A stretch of 64,000 nt of DNA from Trogon surrucura (Eukaryota; Chordata; Aves; Trogoniformes; Trogonidae), in assembly GCA_020746105.1 (NCBI GenBank), contig CM036619.1, positions 10,144,238-10,208,237 of the forward strand, in the 5' to 3' direction. Below the pieces are notes generated by a model. That model saw only the letters and a program-made list of their open reading frames with translations, was not told where the DNA came from and made no database searches. Positions 48,322 to 61,553 of the stretch are shown one piece after another (within the stretch, counting starts at the first letter, position 1; each line of letters begins with the position of its first letter). Both the position numbers and the translations under genes were made by a program.

Positions 48322-49437
48322 TTCATAGAACCATCGAAACATGGAATCATAGGATCATAGAATCATAGAATCACAGAATGTCAGGGGTTGGAAGGGACCT
48401 CCAGAGGTCATCTAGTCCAGCCCCTCTGCCAGAGCAGGATCACCTAGGGCAGCCACACAGGAATGCATTCTGGTGGGTTTTGAAAGTCTCCAGAGAAGGA
48501 GACTCCACAACCTCTCTGGGCAGCCTGTTCCAGTGCTCTGCCACCCTCACAGTACAGAAATTTTTCTTTATGTTGAACTGGAACTTCCTACATTCTAACT
48601 TAAACCCATTATTCCTTGTTCTATTGTTGGGCACCACTGAGAAGAGATTGTCTCCTTCCCCTTGACATCCACTCCTCAGATATTTGTATACGTTAATAAG
48701 ATCCCCTCTCAGCCTTCTTTTTTCGAGACTAAATAGCCCCAGTTGTCTCAGTCTTTCTTAATAAGAGAGATGTTCAAGTTGCTTAATTATTCTTGTAGCT
48801 CTCTGTTGGACTCTCTCCAGTAGGTCCCAGTTTGGGGAGCCCAAAACTACATACAGTATTCCAGGTGTGGTCTCACCAAGGCAGAGTAGAGGGGGAGGAG
48901 AACCTCCCTAGACCTGCTGGACATATTTTTCTTAATGCACCCCAGGATCCCATTGGCCCTCTTGGCCACAAGGTCACGTTGCTGTCCCATGGACAACTTA
49001 CTGCAATTTGGGACTCCAAGGTCTTTCTCCATGGGGCTGCTTTCGAGCAGGACATCCCCTAATCTGTACTGGTGTGTGGTGTTATTCCTCCCCAGATGCA
49101 GGACTCTACACTTGTCCTTATTGATCTTTATGAGGTTCCCCTTTGCCCAGCTCTCCAGCCCATCCAGATCTCGTTGGATGGCAGCACAGCCTTCCTGGGT
49201 GTCAGCCACCCCTCTCAGTTTGGTATCATCAATGAACTTGGTGAAGGTGCACTCTATTCACTCATCCAGGTCATTGGTGAAGATATTGAACAAAACTGGA
49301 CCCAGTACTGATCCCTGGGGAACACCACTGGCCACGGGCCTCCGGCTTGACTCTGTGCTGCTGACCACAACCCTCAGAACTCTGTTGCTGAACCAGTTCG
49401 CAATCCACCTCACCCTCCAATTGTCTATCTTTGCTCC
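48322..49437 (-). mobile_element. CR1 LINE, longest copy, with tail and about half of ORF2
   Basis: The terminal repeat is well developed (ATAGGATCATAGAATCATAG and so on, 48322-48378), followed on the minus strand by the 3' end and ORF2 C-terminus. Visible ORF2 blocks: [16 protein letters not shown], the catalytic box as [54 protein letters not shown], and [16 protein letters not shown] single in-frame stop lies at 49258, between DLDE and the catalytic box; a frameshift follows before 48640. The 5' truncation is near 49437, inside the polymerase. Non-functional, moderately decayed. Confidence 0.95.
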
Positions 49438-52369
49438 GGTCCCCACAGATAGAACACAAGGGAGAAGCAAGGACCACAATGACCGTGCAGCATCTGGTGA
49501 ACACTGACAACACCCTCTGGTTTTGACAGTAGTTATCGCGAGAAAATATGTTTCTGCTTTGTCCTTTCCTGTGCGTGACAAAACAAAACAAGATATTTGT
49601 TTCCCAAAAAGGAAATAGGTTCATTCTGGAAGGCACTGGGCAGATCAGGTTCTTCTATCTACTGAACAATACTTATGCAGAATTTCAACATTTTTAAGCC
49701 CTCCCAGGATATTTGTGCAATATTAATTGTGTCATTTAACACACAGTTTTTGCAGCAAACAGCAGTCACGATGTAAGGAAAGCTGGCCTCATCTGTGCTT
49801 TTAATGTAGTCTTTCTGAGAAGCAGAAGCTATTTGCAAGATCAGAATTTCCCTCACAGACACTATTTTTAATTGGGGAAGAGTTATCTCAGAGGAATAAT
49901 AGTCTTACTTCTTTCTGTTTGCATCTGCGCAGTAATTTCCTGATCAGGAGATCAAGAGAAAGAGGATCGGAGCAACTGCTTCTCTAAGAAATAATGAACA
50001 GAGAACTGTGCAGCAAATCATAATGTACAATAAAATTAAAAAAAAAAAACCAACAAAATTTGGCTGGAGATTAATGACTGGAATGGGATTTACTGAATTA
50101 AATTGGATCAGATGTTCCCTGGAAAAAAATCTGAGTTAGATTCATAGTGCTCTATGGTTTTGTTTTTCACAAAGAAAGATGTAATTCAATTGTTTTGTAA
50201 CTGCTAACAATATCTAGGCTTTGCAGAGAGGTCTGAGGGAGTTGCAGGAGAGGACACCCCAGAAATTCTGGTCTGCTCAGGCAGAGGAGGGAACTGAACA
50301 TGGAGCCTTCACAGCACACTATGCCACTAACTGCCCAAGTGGACATTGCTTTTTCACAAAATATAAAGGGCTGACTTTAGTTCCCACCTCCAGGGGCACA
50401 TTCATGATTACAGGTCTGCCACAGATACCGCAGAATTCTTGAAGGCCCAGTTGACAGCCCAGCTGCACCTCTCGTGTTCCTTGTTAGGTGGCTTTGGTGC
50501 CTCCTTACCATGTCTTCTCTTGTGAACTCACTCCTGTGAACCCAGACTTCCAGATGTTGACTACAGAGACGTATGGGCAGCTGAATCAGGCTTTTGAAAT
50601 TTCCCGGGGACTAGGGCACCCAAACCCTACAATTAGCTTGGTGTTTCAGTGCCAGATATGTGACTCCAACCTCAAGTAGCAAAATGTTTGCACTTCTAAT
50701 GCTGATCACTGAAGAAACTGACTTAAAGCTGTAAACCAGTGATGGGGACTGACATTTCCTGTTGGTGTTGGTGGCTTTTCTAATCAGAGATGTCTCTAGT
50801 TCCGTCAAGATCCAGATTCAGTTCATTATTATATCAGAGGAAGGAAACCAAAACTGCATAAATTACCACTGATCATACTAGAGATACCGAAACTCTTTCC
50901 CCCTTTAATTAATTTGCTGAACTGAAAGTGAAACAGATCTGTAATCGGGAGATAAAAAGGCCCACCTTCTCTCCTGCTCTCAGGCACCTGGCAGCTCTGC
51001 AGCAGTGAGTTTAGTGACTTTGCCTTGTTAACACAGTTCCATAGGCTTTTGTAAAAAATGGACTTAACAGTTGCCTAGAGCCAGAAGAAGAAGACTATGT
51101 TATTAAAACCCAGAATGCAATTCCATTTTAAAATTCATCAAAGTGCTCAGAACAAATTCTCTAGAGATTGAGGGCTTAGTCATCCCAGGTTTCTCCAGCT
51201 CATTTAGATAATTGCCCCTTGAAATAGTTGTCTTTCTTTTTTTTCCTTCTCTTTTTTTAACACTAACACTTGGCAAATATTCACTGAGCAGGCAGCTCAG
51301 CTCTACAGCTGCAGAAGGGCAGAAGAAACCTCAAGATTCTCACCATGCACATCTCTACTTTCTATAATGTGAGCCAACCGCATCCAAGTGCATCAAAATA
51401 ATCACTTACTTTCACTTGCTGAGATATTAGCAACTCATTAGACAGTTCAACTAATTCATAAGTAAAAATCATTTATTTGTGAGCTATTAAATAATAGGAG
51501 GTGTTTAGAGAGTGTAATGTGTGAGTTATTCAGTATTTTTAACTATCACTGGGGTCACTCAGTGTTTTCCCACCTTCTTCAAAGCCAGATGAGTTGATTG
51601 CTTCTGTCTCAGCATCAGTTCATGCCGTAACCAAGAAACGTAGTCCAAGCACCATCAAGTGAACTTGATCAGGAAACTGACAAAATGAAACTGAAAAAAG
51701 AAGGTCATTTTTCAGCTCCATCATCCTTCTCTTCATAAATTATATTTTAGCACAACATTAACAGTCTTAGTAACAGCAAGTTTCTTTTGTGAATGCTTAA
51801 AACTTTAATACTTATTTATTGAATTGTATTGTGTAACTTCCTCTATCCAAGAAAATCCAGAAATCATTACAACTTCCCATTACATTTCTGGTGGAGGATA
51901 TGTCAGCATCCACAGTAGTGCATCAACAGGTGTTTTTTTCTGGGGATTTCCATTAAAAGTTTCAGGTTTTTACATTTGTTTTCTTCCTCTTGGCAGCCCT
52001 TCTTGAATGTAGAATTAGAGGTATGGTTCTGTACCTGCCCACACTACGGTTCAGGCAGAAATAGGAAGGCTCTGCCACAAGGGAATGCAGCATCTTTGGG
52101 GTGGGTGTCTACCTCTGGGTTCAGCATCCTATGGTCTCCTTTAGTCAGTGAATGAAAGAGGCAGTTTTGGCTGTGATTCACCTGACCTTTGTAGACATTT
52201 AGTTCAGTATCTCTATTTTAAACATCTACTTTCATTGGATGAAGTGAGCTGCAACCTAGTTTCAATTGTCTGTATTGCCTAAATCATCAGTAATGATAAA
52301 GGGAGCCAGGTGTGAACAGCCCAAGCAAAGACACTTTGTCAGATACATTCCACTTTCACAGTCTAAAAG
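49438..52369. other. Unique sequence, nothing firmly recognised
   Basis: The first 180 bp after the CR1 (to about 49615) are GC-balanced and look conserved (AGTAGTTATCGCGAGAAAAT), but there is no clear exon. Confidence 0.35.
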
Positions 52370-52440
52370 TTGAGTCAGAGCTCAGTAAAATGGGTGTAAT
52401 GAATCCCATTTACATGGACTGAGTCTGGCTCAAGTTTTAA
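52370..52440. repeat. Possible ancient interspersed repeat fragment
   Basis: GAGTCAGAGCTCAGTAAAAT, GGGTGTAATGAATCCCATTT and ACTGAGTCTGGCTC resemble an inverted old repeat (CAGATTCTGATCTCAGTTAC type). Weak. Confidence 0.3.
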
Positions 52441-52860
52441 AGGCTTTGTTCTGCCACTTACTTTGCATTAATCTGATTTTTCTGTGTAGATAGTACATAT
52501 AATTTCAGAGACCATGCTCATGGATCTCGGCATGACTCATTGTAGAGGCAAATACAGACATGAAGAACAGAAGAAGAGAATATTTAAGAACATTGCTGTA
52601 TTCCTATATTGAAGTTTCTATGTGCCTTGTATTATGGGATATTCCGTAGAGACGTGCTTTGACAGTTCTGTACTCAGCTGAAGGACAGGATGGCTTGCAG
52701 TGTTATATTGGCCAAAATACGTGAATTTTCACAGGGCTGCTAAGTAGGAGAATGATACTGCTTGGTGAACGTTGAAGGGGACAGCATGAAAAATACAGTA
52801 CTTTGAAGGGCAGAGCAGTACCAAGACAAAAAGGATTGGCAGAAGGCACTGTGGAGTCAT

Positions 52861-52998
52861 CACTGTGGTCCAAGACTGGCTCTGTACTTGGGACATCAGA
52901 TTGAAGATGAGCACATCAGCAGAAGCCACGAACTGGATCCCTATGTGCTCATCTTCAGTCTGCGGTCTCAAGTACAGAGTCAGTCTTTGATCACAAGG
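52861..52998. repeat. Long imperfect inverted repeat (hairpin)
   Basis: The 56-nt left arm (52861-52916) and right arm (52943-52998) are reverse complements at 47 of 56 positions, separated by a 26-nt loop. Shared core: CTCTGTACTTG and GAAGATGAGCACAT. In plus-strand RNA four of the nine mismatches would be G-U pairs, so 51 of 56 positions could pair. No terminal flanking duplication or transposon terminus was recognised. Confidence 0.92.
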
Positions 52999-55900
52999 AT
53001 ATATAGCCACCCTACAAATAAATATGAAATGTATTCATCAACTTCTGCAAGGAGCTCAAACACAAGGACAATGCAAGACCTTATTAGTGTCTGACTAATC
53101 AATGAGGGCTAGAAGCACAAGGTGTGCTGCTTGCTTTGCTTGAGAGCTGCTGACACTCGGTAGAAAAGCTGCATAGGAAGAACATGGAAAATTCAGATGC
53201 AGGAGACTTTTCATGCAGAGACAGGTTGATCTTCAACACAGCTACACTAGGTTTAGTTTCTAATTTTTGTAACGACCGACTGCTTCCTAAAAACATATCC
53301 AGCAAATGTTTGATACTGAATTCAACGGACAGTCAGTGCCTATGGAGAATGAGTGGGGCCAGTGACGGGAGGACTTGAGGTCACATTCAGATTATATTAT
53401 TGATCCATTATCCATATGCCGTGTACAGGCTATTTTGCTATAGATTATGTCCCAAGTAAACAATTAAGCAGCGACTAACTTTAGAGAGAAGGTGAGAAAC
53501 GCTCTCATGTATTATAAGCCCCTCGTAGTCTTCAGAAATGGATTGTAAGTAACTCAAAGTCTTGGACTGTGGATGGCAGCCTTGTCATTAAATAGAAAAA
53601 AAATATCCTTGACAAGATCAATGAAAGCTCTCCAGTGGTCTGAAGCTGGGAAGCAGAGACTCTCCTGCCTCCACAAAATGAAATTTCTTCCCTGAGTCCA
53701 AGAAGCAGCCGATGGATGTAGTTGGAAGAATGAAAAGGTCACTCTTAAGTGGATACAAGGAGATTTAAGTCACAATGCCATCATCCTGAAGCTCTTAGAC
53801 AAATAACGAAAGACAGGCTTCAAAGACCAGAGAGTCCTTCAGCACAGAGCTCTTCGTCATATATCTGAGTCTTAAAGAAAATTCATCTTTGACTGAGACT
53901 GCAGAAGATTACCAAACAAGAACACTTAAGGCCTCTTGCCCTCTGTAGCAATGTGTCATAACATCGAACGGTGGTGATAGATTACAAAACTGTTGAGTCT
54001 TAGAATTACCATGTTTCGCAGCACGAGTTCCTAACCTACATTTAAGCTGTCCAGTGCAACTATTCTATAGCACTTCCACAGCCCATATATCCTACCGTGA
54101 TCATTTTGTAATCTGATAAAGATCATACCAGATGAGGGTGGACAACTAATTTCCATTCTAACAGGAATCCCACCTCCTAAAATTAGATTCTTTTTTAATC
54201 AGATATCATTTCTAAGAGTGTTGTCTAAGAAACTGTCTGAATTTTTAAGCTGATTTTCCATACATATTCAAACACATGGGCATTTCAGTGTGAACGGAAG
54301 AAAACTCATACTTTGCCAATATATTTAAAAGTTCAGTGGGATGACCTGTGGATTAATAAATCTCTCAGCCTGACATCAATCTAGTGTAAAACACTGAAAT
54401 GGCCAATTCCAGGCATTATTTGTAAAGAATCAGAGAAAAGTAATGCAGTTCATGCCAATCAGAATGGAACGAATGAAAATACATTTTATTTCAGGAAAGC
54501 TTTCTTGATTTTTTTGAGGTTTTAAATTTTTCTGAAAAAAAAATAAATCTATACTATTGATGTAATACTCATGAACTTTGCTAGAACTTCTGGCACCAAA
54601 CAAAATTTTCATTAAGAAATCAAAGTTATGTAAAACCATCACTGTAATTTTTTAATAGACGAAAAACTGAGCAATTGACATTTCTCAGAAACCATTATAA
54701 ATAGGGACTCGTAATCAAGAGGATGTCAGTCAGCTCTTCAGGGACAGTTCTGGGCTCTGTGCTGGATTAGTACAATTCAGTGATGACTTTTCCATTATTC
54801 CTTCTTTCAGGTTTCAGCTCATGCCTAAAAGCATGCCAGTATTTGATGGTGTGTATTTATGGAAGCACTGAAAACACATACAGCTATTGCATGAGGTCAG
54901 GACAGAGCTTCTGTTGCTTAGGTTGTACAAAAATCAAGTCTGAGGTGACTTATCCACAGACAAATATCCTTGGATTTGCTTCACTGGAGTTTGTTAGACC
55001 ACATCCTAATAGTGTTATCCAAATCACGGATTAGGGAGAAGACAGAGAACATATGTTTGTCACATCCTGTTTGGATGATAACAACATAGACACAAACAGA
55101 GGAAGCAGATTTTGGCATGAATGAAAGACATTTTCTTTAATCTCGCAGTTGTTCAAGAACATGTCAGTTATCACATGGACTGACTAATTTAATTCTATAT
55201 TTTGCCCATGAAGATAGCTTCAATAGCCTTTCCAAAATGTGATTTTGAAGACAATCTTTAATTGTAAGAGATGCCTTTCAACAGAGTATAGATAGAGCAA
55301 TGACTTCATTCCCTGTAGTTCAGATAACCAGCTTATTTTCTTTCAATTGCAGGAATTAAGATTGTTTTCTACCTGCTTTATTTTAAAATTTCTTGCAATA
55401 TAAAAGCTTTCTGCTCAATCATTAGCTGTAAATTGCACAATGAAGCAGTACCCTACAGCATTTCCAGATGGAGTACTCTGTTTATACAGAAAGCACAAGA
55501 GCTATAATTACTACATGATCACATTTGTATATCAAGGTCAGAATTCTGTGATTCACACTATTGTTTGGACATAAAGGGAGTTGATTTTCAGCATGATGGT
55601 GTACAACTACTATTATTGTTACATCAGTGACTGTAGAAACAATATTAACTTTTGCTTGTTTGAGTTTTTCTAGTTAGGTTAACTCCAATTCAGGCATACA
55701 TGAAAACTGGCTGGTTAATATTTTTGCTAAATAATTCATTAGACGTGCAAAATATATATTTATCTTATTGCAGTTCAGGTTGTATATTCTATTATGAAAG
55801 CAAGAAAACAACAACTCTAGAGCAAAAAGCAAACTAAAAGAGGTCATTAAATGACTTATGCATGAAATCACACAGAGTTTAAGCAATACCAAATGCAGGT

Positions 55901-58705
55901 AATTAAAGAGTGTGAAATAATTTCCTCTCCTCTGCAAAACCCTTGTATAACATTTTCTTCTGGACTATTATCCGATATATTGGTAATTTTTATATACCGT
56001 TCCTGAGAATGCATTGGCTTTCCACACCATTTAACCAGTTCTAAAAAGTTAAAAATAAAGGGATTAAATTCATTATAATTATTAGCTAAGAACTAGGATT
56101 AGCCAAGCACTTAGATTCAATATCATCATAAGTATTTATAATCAGGCACAAGAATAAATGCTTTCCTCATCTGAGGACTAACAGAATCTGCTACTGTATT
56201 ATTGTATTGAATTGAATTGTCACCCAGCAGCCATTAATGTCACCTTCTCAGTTATGCCCTTTTCTTACTTAAGTCCCATTAAGTCTTTCTCTTTTCAGGT
56301 GTAGGTGTCCCTAGGTAAAAGCAATCATATCTCCCCAGGTTTTCATTGTTCTTTCTCTGTTCTGGAGTTTTATTTTTCCTATTCACTCCCAGCTCCCACT
56401 CACATACTGTCATATATAAGGATTTTACATAAATCTGATAGTGTTACCTTCACGTTGACAAGGACATTGGGAAGAATGTGTGAGAATCAGAGTCAAGATG
56501 CCATCTTGACACAACCCAAACTCTACTGTCCTTGGGTGGAGAATTTCATAAAAGCTGTATTCAGCCTCAAAAAACTCTTCAGCCAAACAAAACACTTGCG
56601 TGGGTGTAAAGCCTGAGGAATTTGCCATCTGAGTGATGCCCTAATAACTTGTCCAAAGTCCCCAAGGCAGGGTGTTGAACCCACAAGTGTATATTCATCG
56701 CTGGGCCACCTTCCTTCTCTCTGGGAGTGCCACGTATGTTTCCTTCTCAGTGTTGTTTCTCATCAATCAATCAATCAATCAATCCTGATAACTTGAACCA
56801 ACTTGATTTTATTATATATATTTTTCTGAATTGCTTTCACATTTCACTTTATTTGCTGCTTGCTGTATTACTGAGAAGCCCAGAAATGAGCAGGAGACTT
56901 AGAAAGGGAGTATAATCATCCTGAACCATTGAGATCTAACCACAAACGCCGCTAATGCTTCTTATAGCAAAAGAGTAATTAAATATTATTCAGTAGCTTA
57001 TTATAGCAGATGTAAGGAAATTCTGTGATTTTTTTGGACTTAAGAAAAACATATTACCACCAACTCAAAATACAATCTAATGTAAATGATAGTTACTTCA
57101 GAACTTAGGTGTTTTTCTTGCATGCAATGCAATATTCAAGCATGATATTCTTGGTTTAAGGAAGATATTTTTCCTCTTCCATCTTTACCTTCATATCAAA
57201 GGACACACCTCTTCCTCATGGACAGAGCCCATAACTATTTCTTCTCCTGTGCTGCCAAGCTAGTGACATATTTCCTAGAATATCAGGACCTTTCTAGCCA
57301 CCGCGTGAAAATCTGAAATCTGTTGGTTAAAAGGATATCCAGCTCTCCTAAAAGCAAAAGAGCTCTTAACAGTGTCACTTGAAAGCATCCTGAAGGCTCA
57401 GAAACAAAAGGGCAAAGAGATACAGTAACATCCCATCCAAAAACTTGTATGTTGCAATTTTTAATTGAATCCCATGTGTCTTGGAAGCAGGGATTATTCT
57501 ATGTTATTTTTAATGCTAAGGGCTGGCACACCTCCAGACACAAGACATACTTGGAAACACAAAACAAACAGGACAAACCTCATAAACAAACTACAGCAGT
57601 CTCTGGGGAAATAGGTCAAGAGAAGTAACAAGGCTTCTCTCAGAAAAAAAAAACAGCTCATAAAGGAGGAGATGGGCTTTTCTTCATGGCATCAAGTGGC
57701 TTGCTCAAATGGAAATGGACAGATGGTCTAAGCAAAGGATGGGATCTGGAGGTGGCCTTCCTCTTGCTCTCCTTCTGCCTTGACCTCTCTGATTCCAGTC
57801 TCATGGGTCCTTGTCATGTCTCCTCTTCTGCCAGCCTACCCGGTCCACATCTCCCTGTCTCATGGGGCTTGTCCCAGCCTGCTTGCTTTAGCACATCTTA
57901 AAAGGGAGCAGCTTCTGTGTAGTCTTCTCCCTCCCAGTGTCAATATCTGGCCACAAGCCCTGGTTAATCTTTTTCCACCTTGTCTCTTTGGACCTACCAT
58001 GGAGATCAGCCCAGCTGATGTCAAAGTGAAAGGTATGTCTCAGTCCTACCCAACTCTTCCAGAGGCTTTGCAGCATCTCTATAACCTCTCTTCCTCCACA
58101 GCAACCCAAGCCTTAACCTGGAAATAGCATGGAATATAATGGTAGAGAAGTCTGATATAGGGCTTACCCAAATCACTTGTCCATGTCCTGGTATGACCAT
58201 CTACCCACACGCTCCTCTCATCTACATACAAGATTCCTCCTCATCAGGCCACTTGTTGTGTTCCCAGTCTCTTTATCCTTCAAATCGTATCTCTGTCTTC
58301 CGAAAAAAATATCAGTCTGGTGCATATACCTGACGTGGAAATTTTCAGCCTGAATGGTTAGGCTGAAGTTATATCTGAAAACAGGGTCTTCTGAAGTGTC
58401 AGACAACTTGGACAGGTGACGTTACGAGCTCCGCACTCAGTGCAGCTGAGTGAGTAGTTGCCACATTGTGTTAGTTTCCCCAGCCAGCTAAATGAAGCTC
58501 TCCTGTAGCAATTTTTAACAAGGTGCTCTTTTCAGGTGATTTCTAATGGATCTGTTTACCACAAATGAAATTCACAATATTAAATGCTGTAATCAAATAA
58601 CGAATTATAAATTGCCATCACTGAAGAATTAGTAGGCATTGTTTCAAACTACTTCTTTGGGTAAGTGTTCTTGTCAGTCCTGCAGCTTTGGTAAGTTTTA
58701 CTTAC
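52999..58705. other. Unique AT-rich sequence, nothing recognised except one microsatellite
   Basis: Only short open frames without splice support. In the model, most of the 11.1-kb intron between the 58.7- and 47.5-kb exons. Confidence 0.35.
56761..56784. repeat. (ATCA)n microsatellite
   Basis: CATCAATCAATCAATCAATC plus one more unit, about six tetramers without interruption. Confidence 0.95.
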
Positions 58706-58803
58706 TTGATCTTTTCTCCTCATTTAGGTAGGTTTCTGGTTGTGACAGATGAGACATGAGATCTTCAGCTTCCAGGCTTTCAAGTTTTTCTTCAAGAGAT
58801 TCA
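58706..58803 (-). CDS. Candidate internal coding exon, coiled-coil-like
   Basis: Minus strand: acceptor with a good pyrimidine tract (GTCTTTCCTCTTTCTTACCG...CCATAG), 1 nt + 32 codons + 1 nt, then donor CAA|GTAAGTAA. Residues ESLEEKLESLEAEDLMSHLS show heptad-like leucine and glutamate spacing suggesting a short coiled coil, then QPETYLNEEKRS. It joins upstream to the 59.5-kb exon (AG|T = Ser) and downstream to the 47.5-kb exon (A|CC = Thr). An internal ATG (codons for MSHLS) could act as a start if this were a first coding exon. No family recognised. Confidence 0.45.
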
Positions 58804-59481
58804 CTATGGAATCGGTAAGAAAGAGGAAAGACATAAATATAAATACTGGTTTAAAGAGTAAAAAGCAGTTGAGAATCCATGAAAAATAAGCCCCAAAGAA
58901 ACTGTTTTTATAAATTGCAGTACTCACCAGTGGGGTTATTTGCTGCTTAATGCCACTTTAGACATTATAACTGCATGTGTTTTTCAAAAACGGTCTAATG
59001 TATTGATCCTCCTAAGGATCAAAAAATCCAATAAATCAGTAAATCCATACAAAACATTGGCTGCCTGAACAAGCACAGGAACAGAAACTATTTATTAGGT
59101 ATTTTCCTTTGCTTTTATAGATTTTAAAACTGGATCTGGGGGCAGGGTATAAAAAGAAGACTTTTTCTAACACTTCAACTCATCTAGATCGATGATGTTT
59201 TAACTTTGAAAACAACAAATCTCTGAGATCAACCTGAAAAATCTATGGCAAGATTTGTGTGGGAGCTTGAAAGAGGAGGGACTCTCTCCTCATGATGTAA
59301 AGTGCTGAATAGCACACAGTTGCCTAAATATGCTTTTGTTTATTCAGTCTCTGGATGATGGGAGCTCGTTTTAAAGTCTTTACTGTCTTTCACTGAACCA
59401 CTAAAAGCTACATTTGGATTGTCTGACTTGAAATCTCTACAATAGCAGTGTTGATGGTTAAGGCTAAAGTTTTCTTTGTAC
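58804..59481. other. Interval between two candidate exons
   Basis: A 678-bp putative intron. It includes a 43-nt segment at 58928-58970 with splice-like borders but stops in every frame. Confidence 0.3.
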
Positions 59482-59571
59482 CTGACACACTGGCTGGAGC
59501 TATCCTGGTGCAGGCCACTACTCCCTGCGTGGCCATCACAGTAGTGTGGGACTTTCATCTTTTCTTCTTCC
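59482..59571 (-). CDS. Candidate internal coding exon
   Basis: Minus strand: strong acceptor (CAACTCTTTCCCTCAG), 1 nt + 29 codons + 2 nt, then GTACAAAG (weaker donor). Residues EEEKMKVPHYCDGHAGSSGL, HQDSSSQCV. The junction to the next exon gives AG|T = Ser, a phase match found before it was sought. Serine-rich hydrophilic composition suggests a linker. The frame continues open past the donor, so an unspliced chance frame cannot be excluded. Confidence 0.4.
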
Positions 59572-60016
59572 CTGAGGGAAAGAGTTGACCATATTGCACA
59601 GCAGTCCAGCCAAGGGGATGAATCACTGCCACTGATCTTCTGAAAACTTAAAAAATCTTCCTTTGGTGCACTGGTTTTGTCACAAGGCTATGCATATTTT
59701 TCCTTTCTAAGTCCATGATGCCTTAAATAAGCAAGAGTTCAGAAGTCAAACAATCATCTTTCGAAAAGTATGAAGCCATTAAGCTGCATATTCGTATTTG
59801 ATTTTGAAACAGCACTTAAGTTTTTATGTCCTACTTTTTGGAGTTTTTCTTGGAGGAATGAAATAAACCACAACCACCAACAAGAAAAAAAGTAGTAGCA
59901 AGGTCACTGAAATTAATGAAATCTAGCTTCCTATGGCTTTGTGTCTTGACTGGAGCTCCTAAGGAGATGCAAACCATCAGTGAAACTTTTCCCATGATTG
60001 GGACATTTACAGGATC
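59572..60016. other. Unique sequence before CR1
   Basis: No feature recognised; intronic in the model. Confidence 0.35.
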
Positions 60017-60893
60017 TTCACAGAATCACAGAATGTCAGGGGTTGGAAGGGACCAGCCACCCTGCCAGAGCACAGTAGAGTGCACAGGAACACGTCCAGG
60101 CAGGTTTTAGACATCTCCAAAGAAGGAGACTCCACAACCTCCCTGGGCAGCCTGTTCCAGTGCTCTGTCACCCTCACAGTAAAAAAGTTTCTTCTAATAT
60201 TTTTTGTGGAACCTCCTATGTTCCAGCTTCCAACCATTGCCCCTTGTCCTGTCAATGGACGCCGCTGAAAAGAGCCTGGCTCCATCCTCCTGACACTCCC
60301 CATTGACATATTTATAAACATTAATGAGGTCACCCCTCAGCCTTCTCTTCTCCAAGCTAAAGAGACCCAGCTCCTTCAGCCTTTCCTCATCAGGGAGATG
60401 TTCCACTCCCTTCACCATCTTTGTGGCTCTGCGCTGGACTCTCTCCAGCAGTTCCCTGTCTCTCTTGCGCTAAGGGGCCCAGAACTGGACACAATATTCC
60501 AGATGTGGTCTCACCAGGGCAGAGTAGAGGGGCAGGAGGACCTGCTGCCCACCAGGACCGCCAGGTCCCTCTCCCCTACACTGCTCTCCAGCAGGTCAGT
60601 CCTCAACCGATACTGGCACATGGGGTTGTTCTTTCCCATGTGCAAGACTCCACACTTGTCCTTGTATTTCATAAAATGTCTCCCTGCCCAACTCTCCAGC
60701 TTGTCTAGGTCCCTCTGAATGGCAGTGAGCACAGCACTCCTCTCAGTTTTGTGTTATTGGCAAACTTGCTGACAGTGGTCTCTAATTCCTCAACCAGGTT
60801 GTTGATGAATATATTGAACAGCACTGGTCCCAGTACTGACCCCTGAGGGACTCCACTAGGTACAGGTCTCCAACTAGACTGTGCCCCATGGGC
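60017..60893 (-). mobile_element. CR1 LINE copy with mutated catalytic box and internal deletions
   Basis: The tail CACAGAATCACAGAATGTCAGG is at the left. On the minus strand follow the 3' end and ORF2: [40 protein letters not shown], a region of deletions near 60530-60560, KCGVLHMGKNNPMCQYRL, and [16 protein letters not shown]. The catalytic FADD box reads [10 protein letters not shown], so both aspartates are replaced by asparagine. Truncated 5' near 60893. Same tail type as the 48-kb copy. Confidence 0.94.
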
Positions 60894-61553
60894 CATAAGA
60901 TGAGGTTGATCCTTTTCTAGCTGTAGTGGCAATGAATTTCTTTTTCCTTTGCTCATCTTTATTTTCCGACAAAGCTTCTAGGAACTGAAGAATTCTGACA
61001 CCTTTCCTGCCCCACTTTCAAATTTGCTGACATCAGCAATGCATTAAAAAAATCATTAGAGACAGAATAGATGAGCAGATGATCACCCTCTCAGTGGTGA
61101 GCCAGTTAATTTAGGAAGCAGTAAGCTCAATTTCTGTGGTTAAAAGTAGAAACAAATGAATAATCAGAGAGAGGGGCTGCTCAGATGGACTTCTAGACTG
61201 AAATTCTGAAATTTCGCACCATGTGAACAGTAACCCAGTGGAGCCTAGGTCCACACAGCAAGAACAGTTTTAAAGAGATTCCAGATGTTTGTCTGCTGTC
61301 CAGGGACTTAACAGAATCCCACAACTACAACATTCAAATGTCTTCTTTAATAAAATATTTAGATTCTGATTTTAAATATGAGTTACTTTTACCTGATGAC
61401 AAGGCTTTAAGCATTAATGCAGATACACCTCAAATTATTTCAAGTCTAACATATTGTCAAATATAGATCTCCTTAATTAAAAGGCAAACAAACAAACAAA
61501 AAAAACCTCACCAAAACTGAAAAGACATCACTCCTGACTCAAAAATTTCCTAC
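60894..61553. other. Unique sequence, nothing recognised
   Basis: AT-rich interval; one acceptor-like tract near 61440-61500 is not followed by an open frame. Confidence 0.35.

Noticed and set aside
58928-58970. 43-nt segment between splice-like borders, 124 bp upstream of the 58.7-kb exon
   Set aside because: Stops in all three frames. Could only be untranslated.
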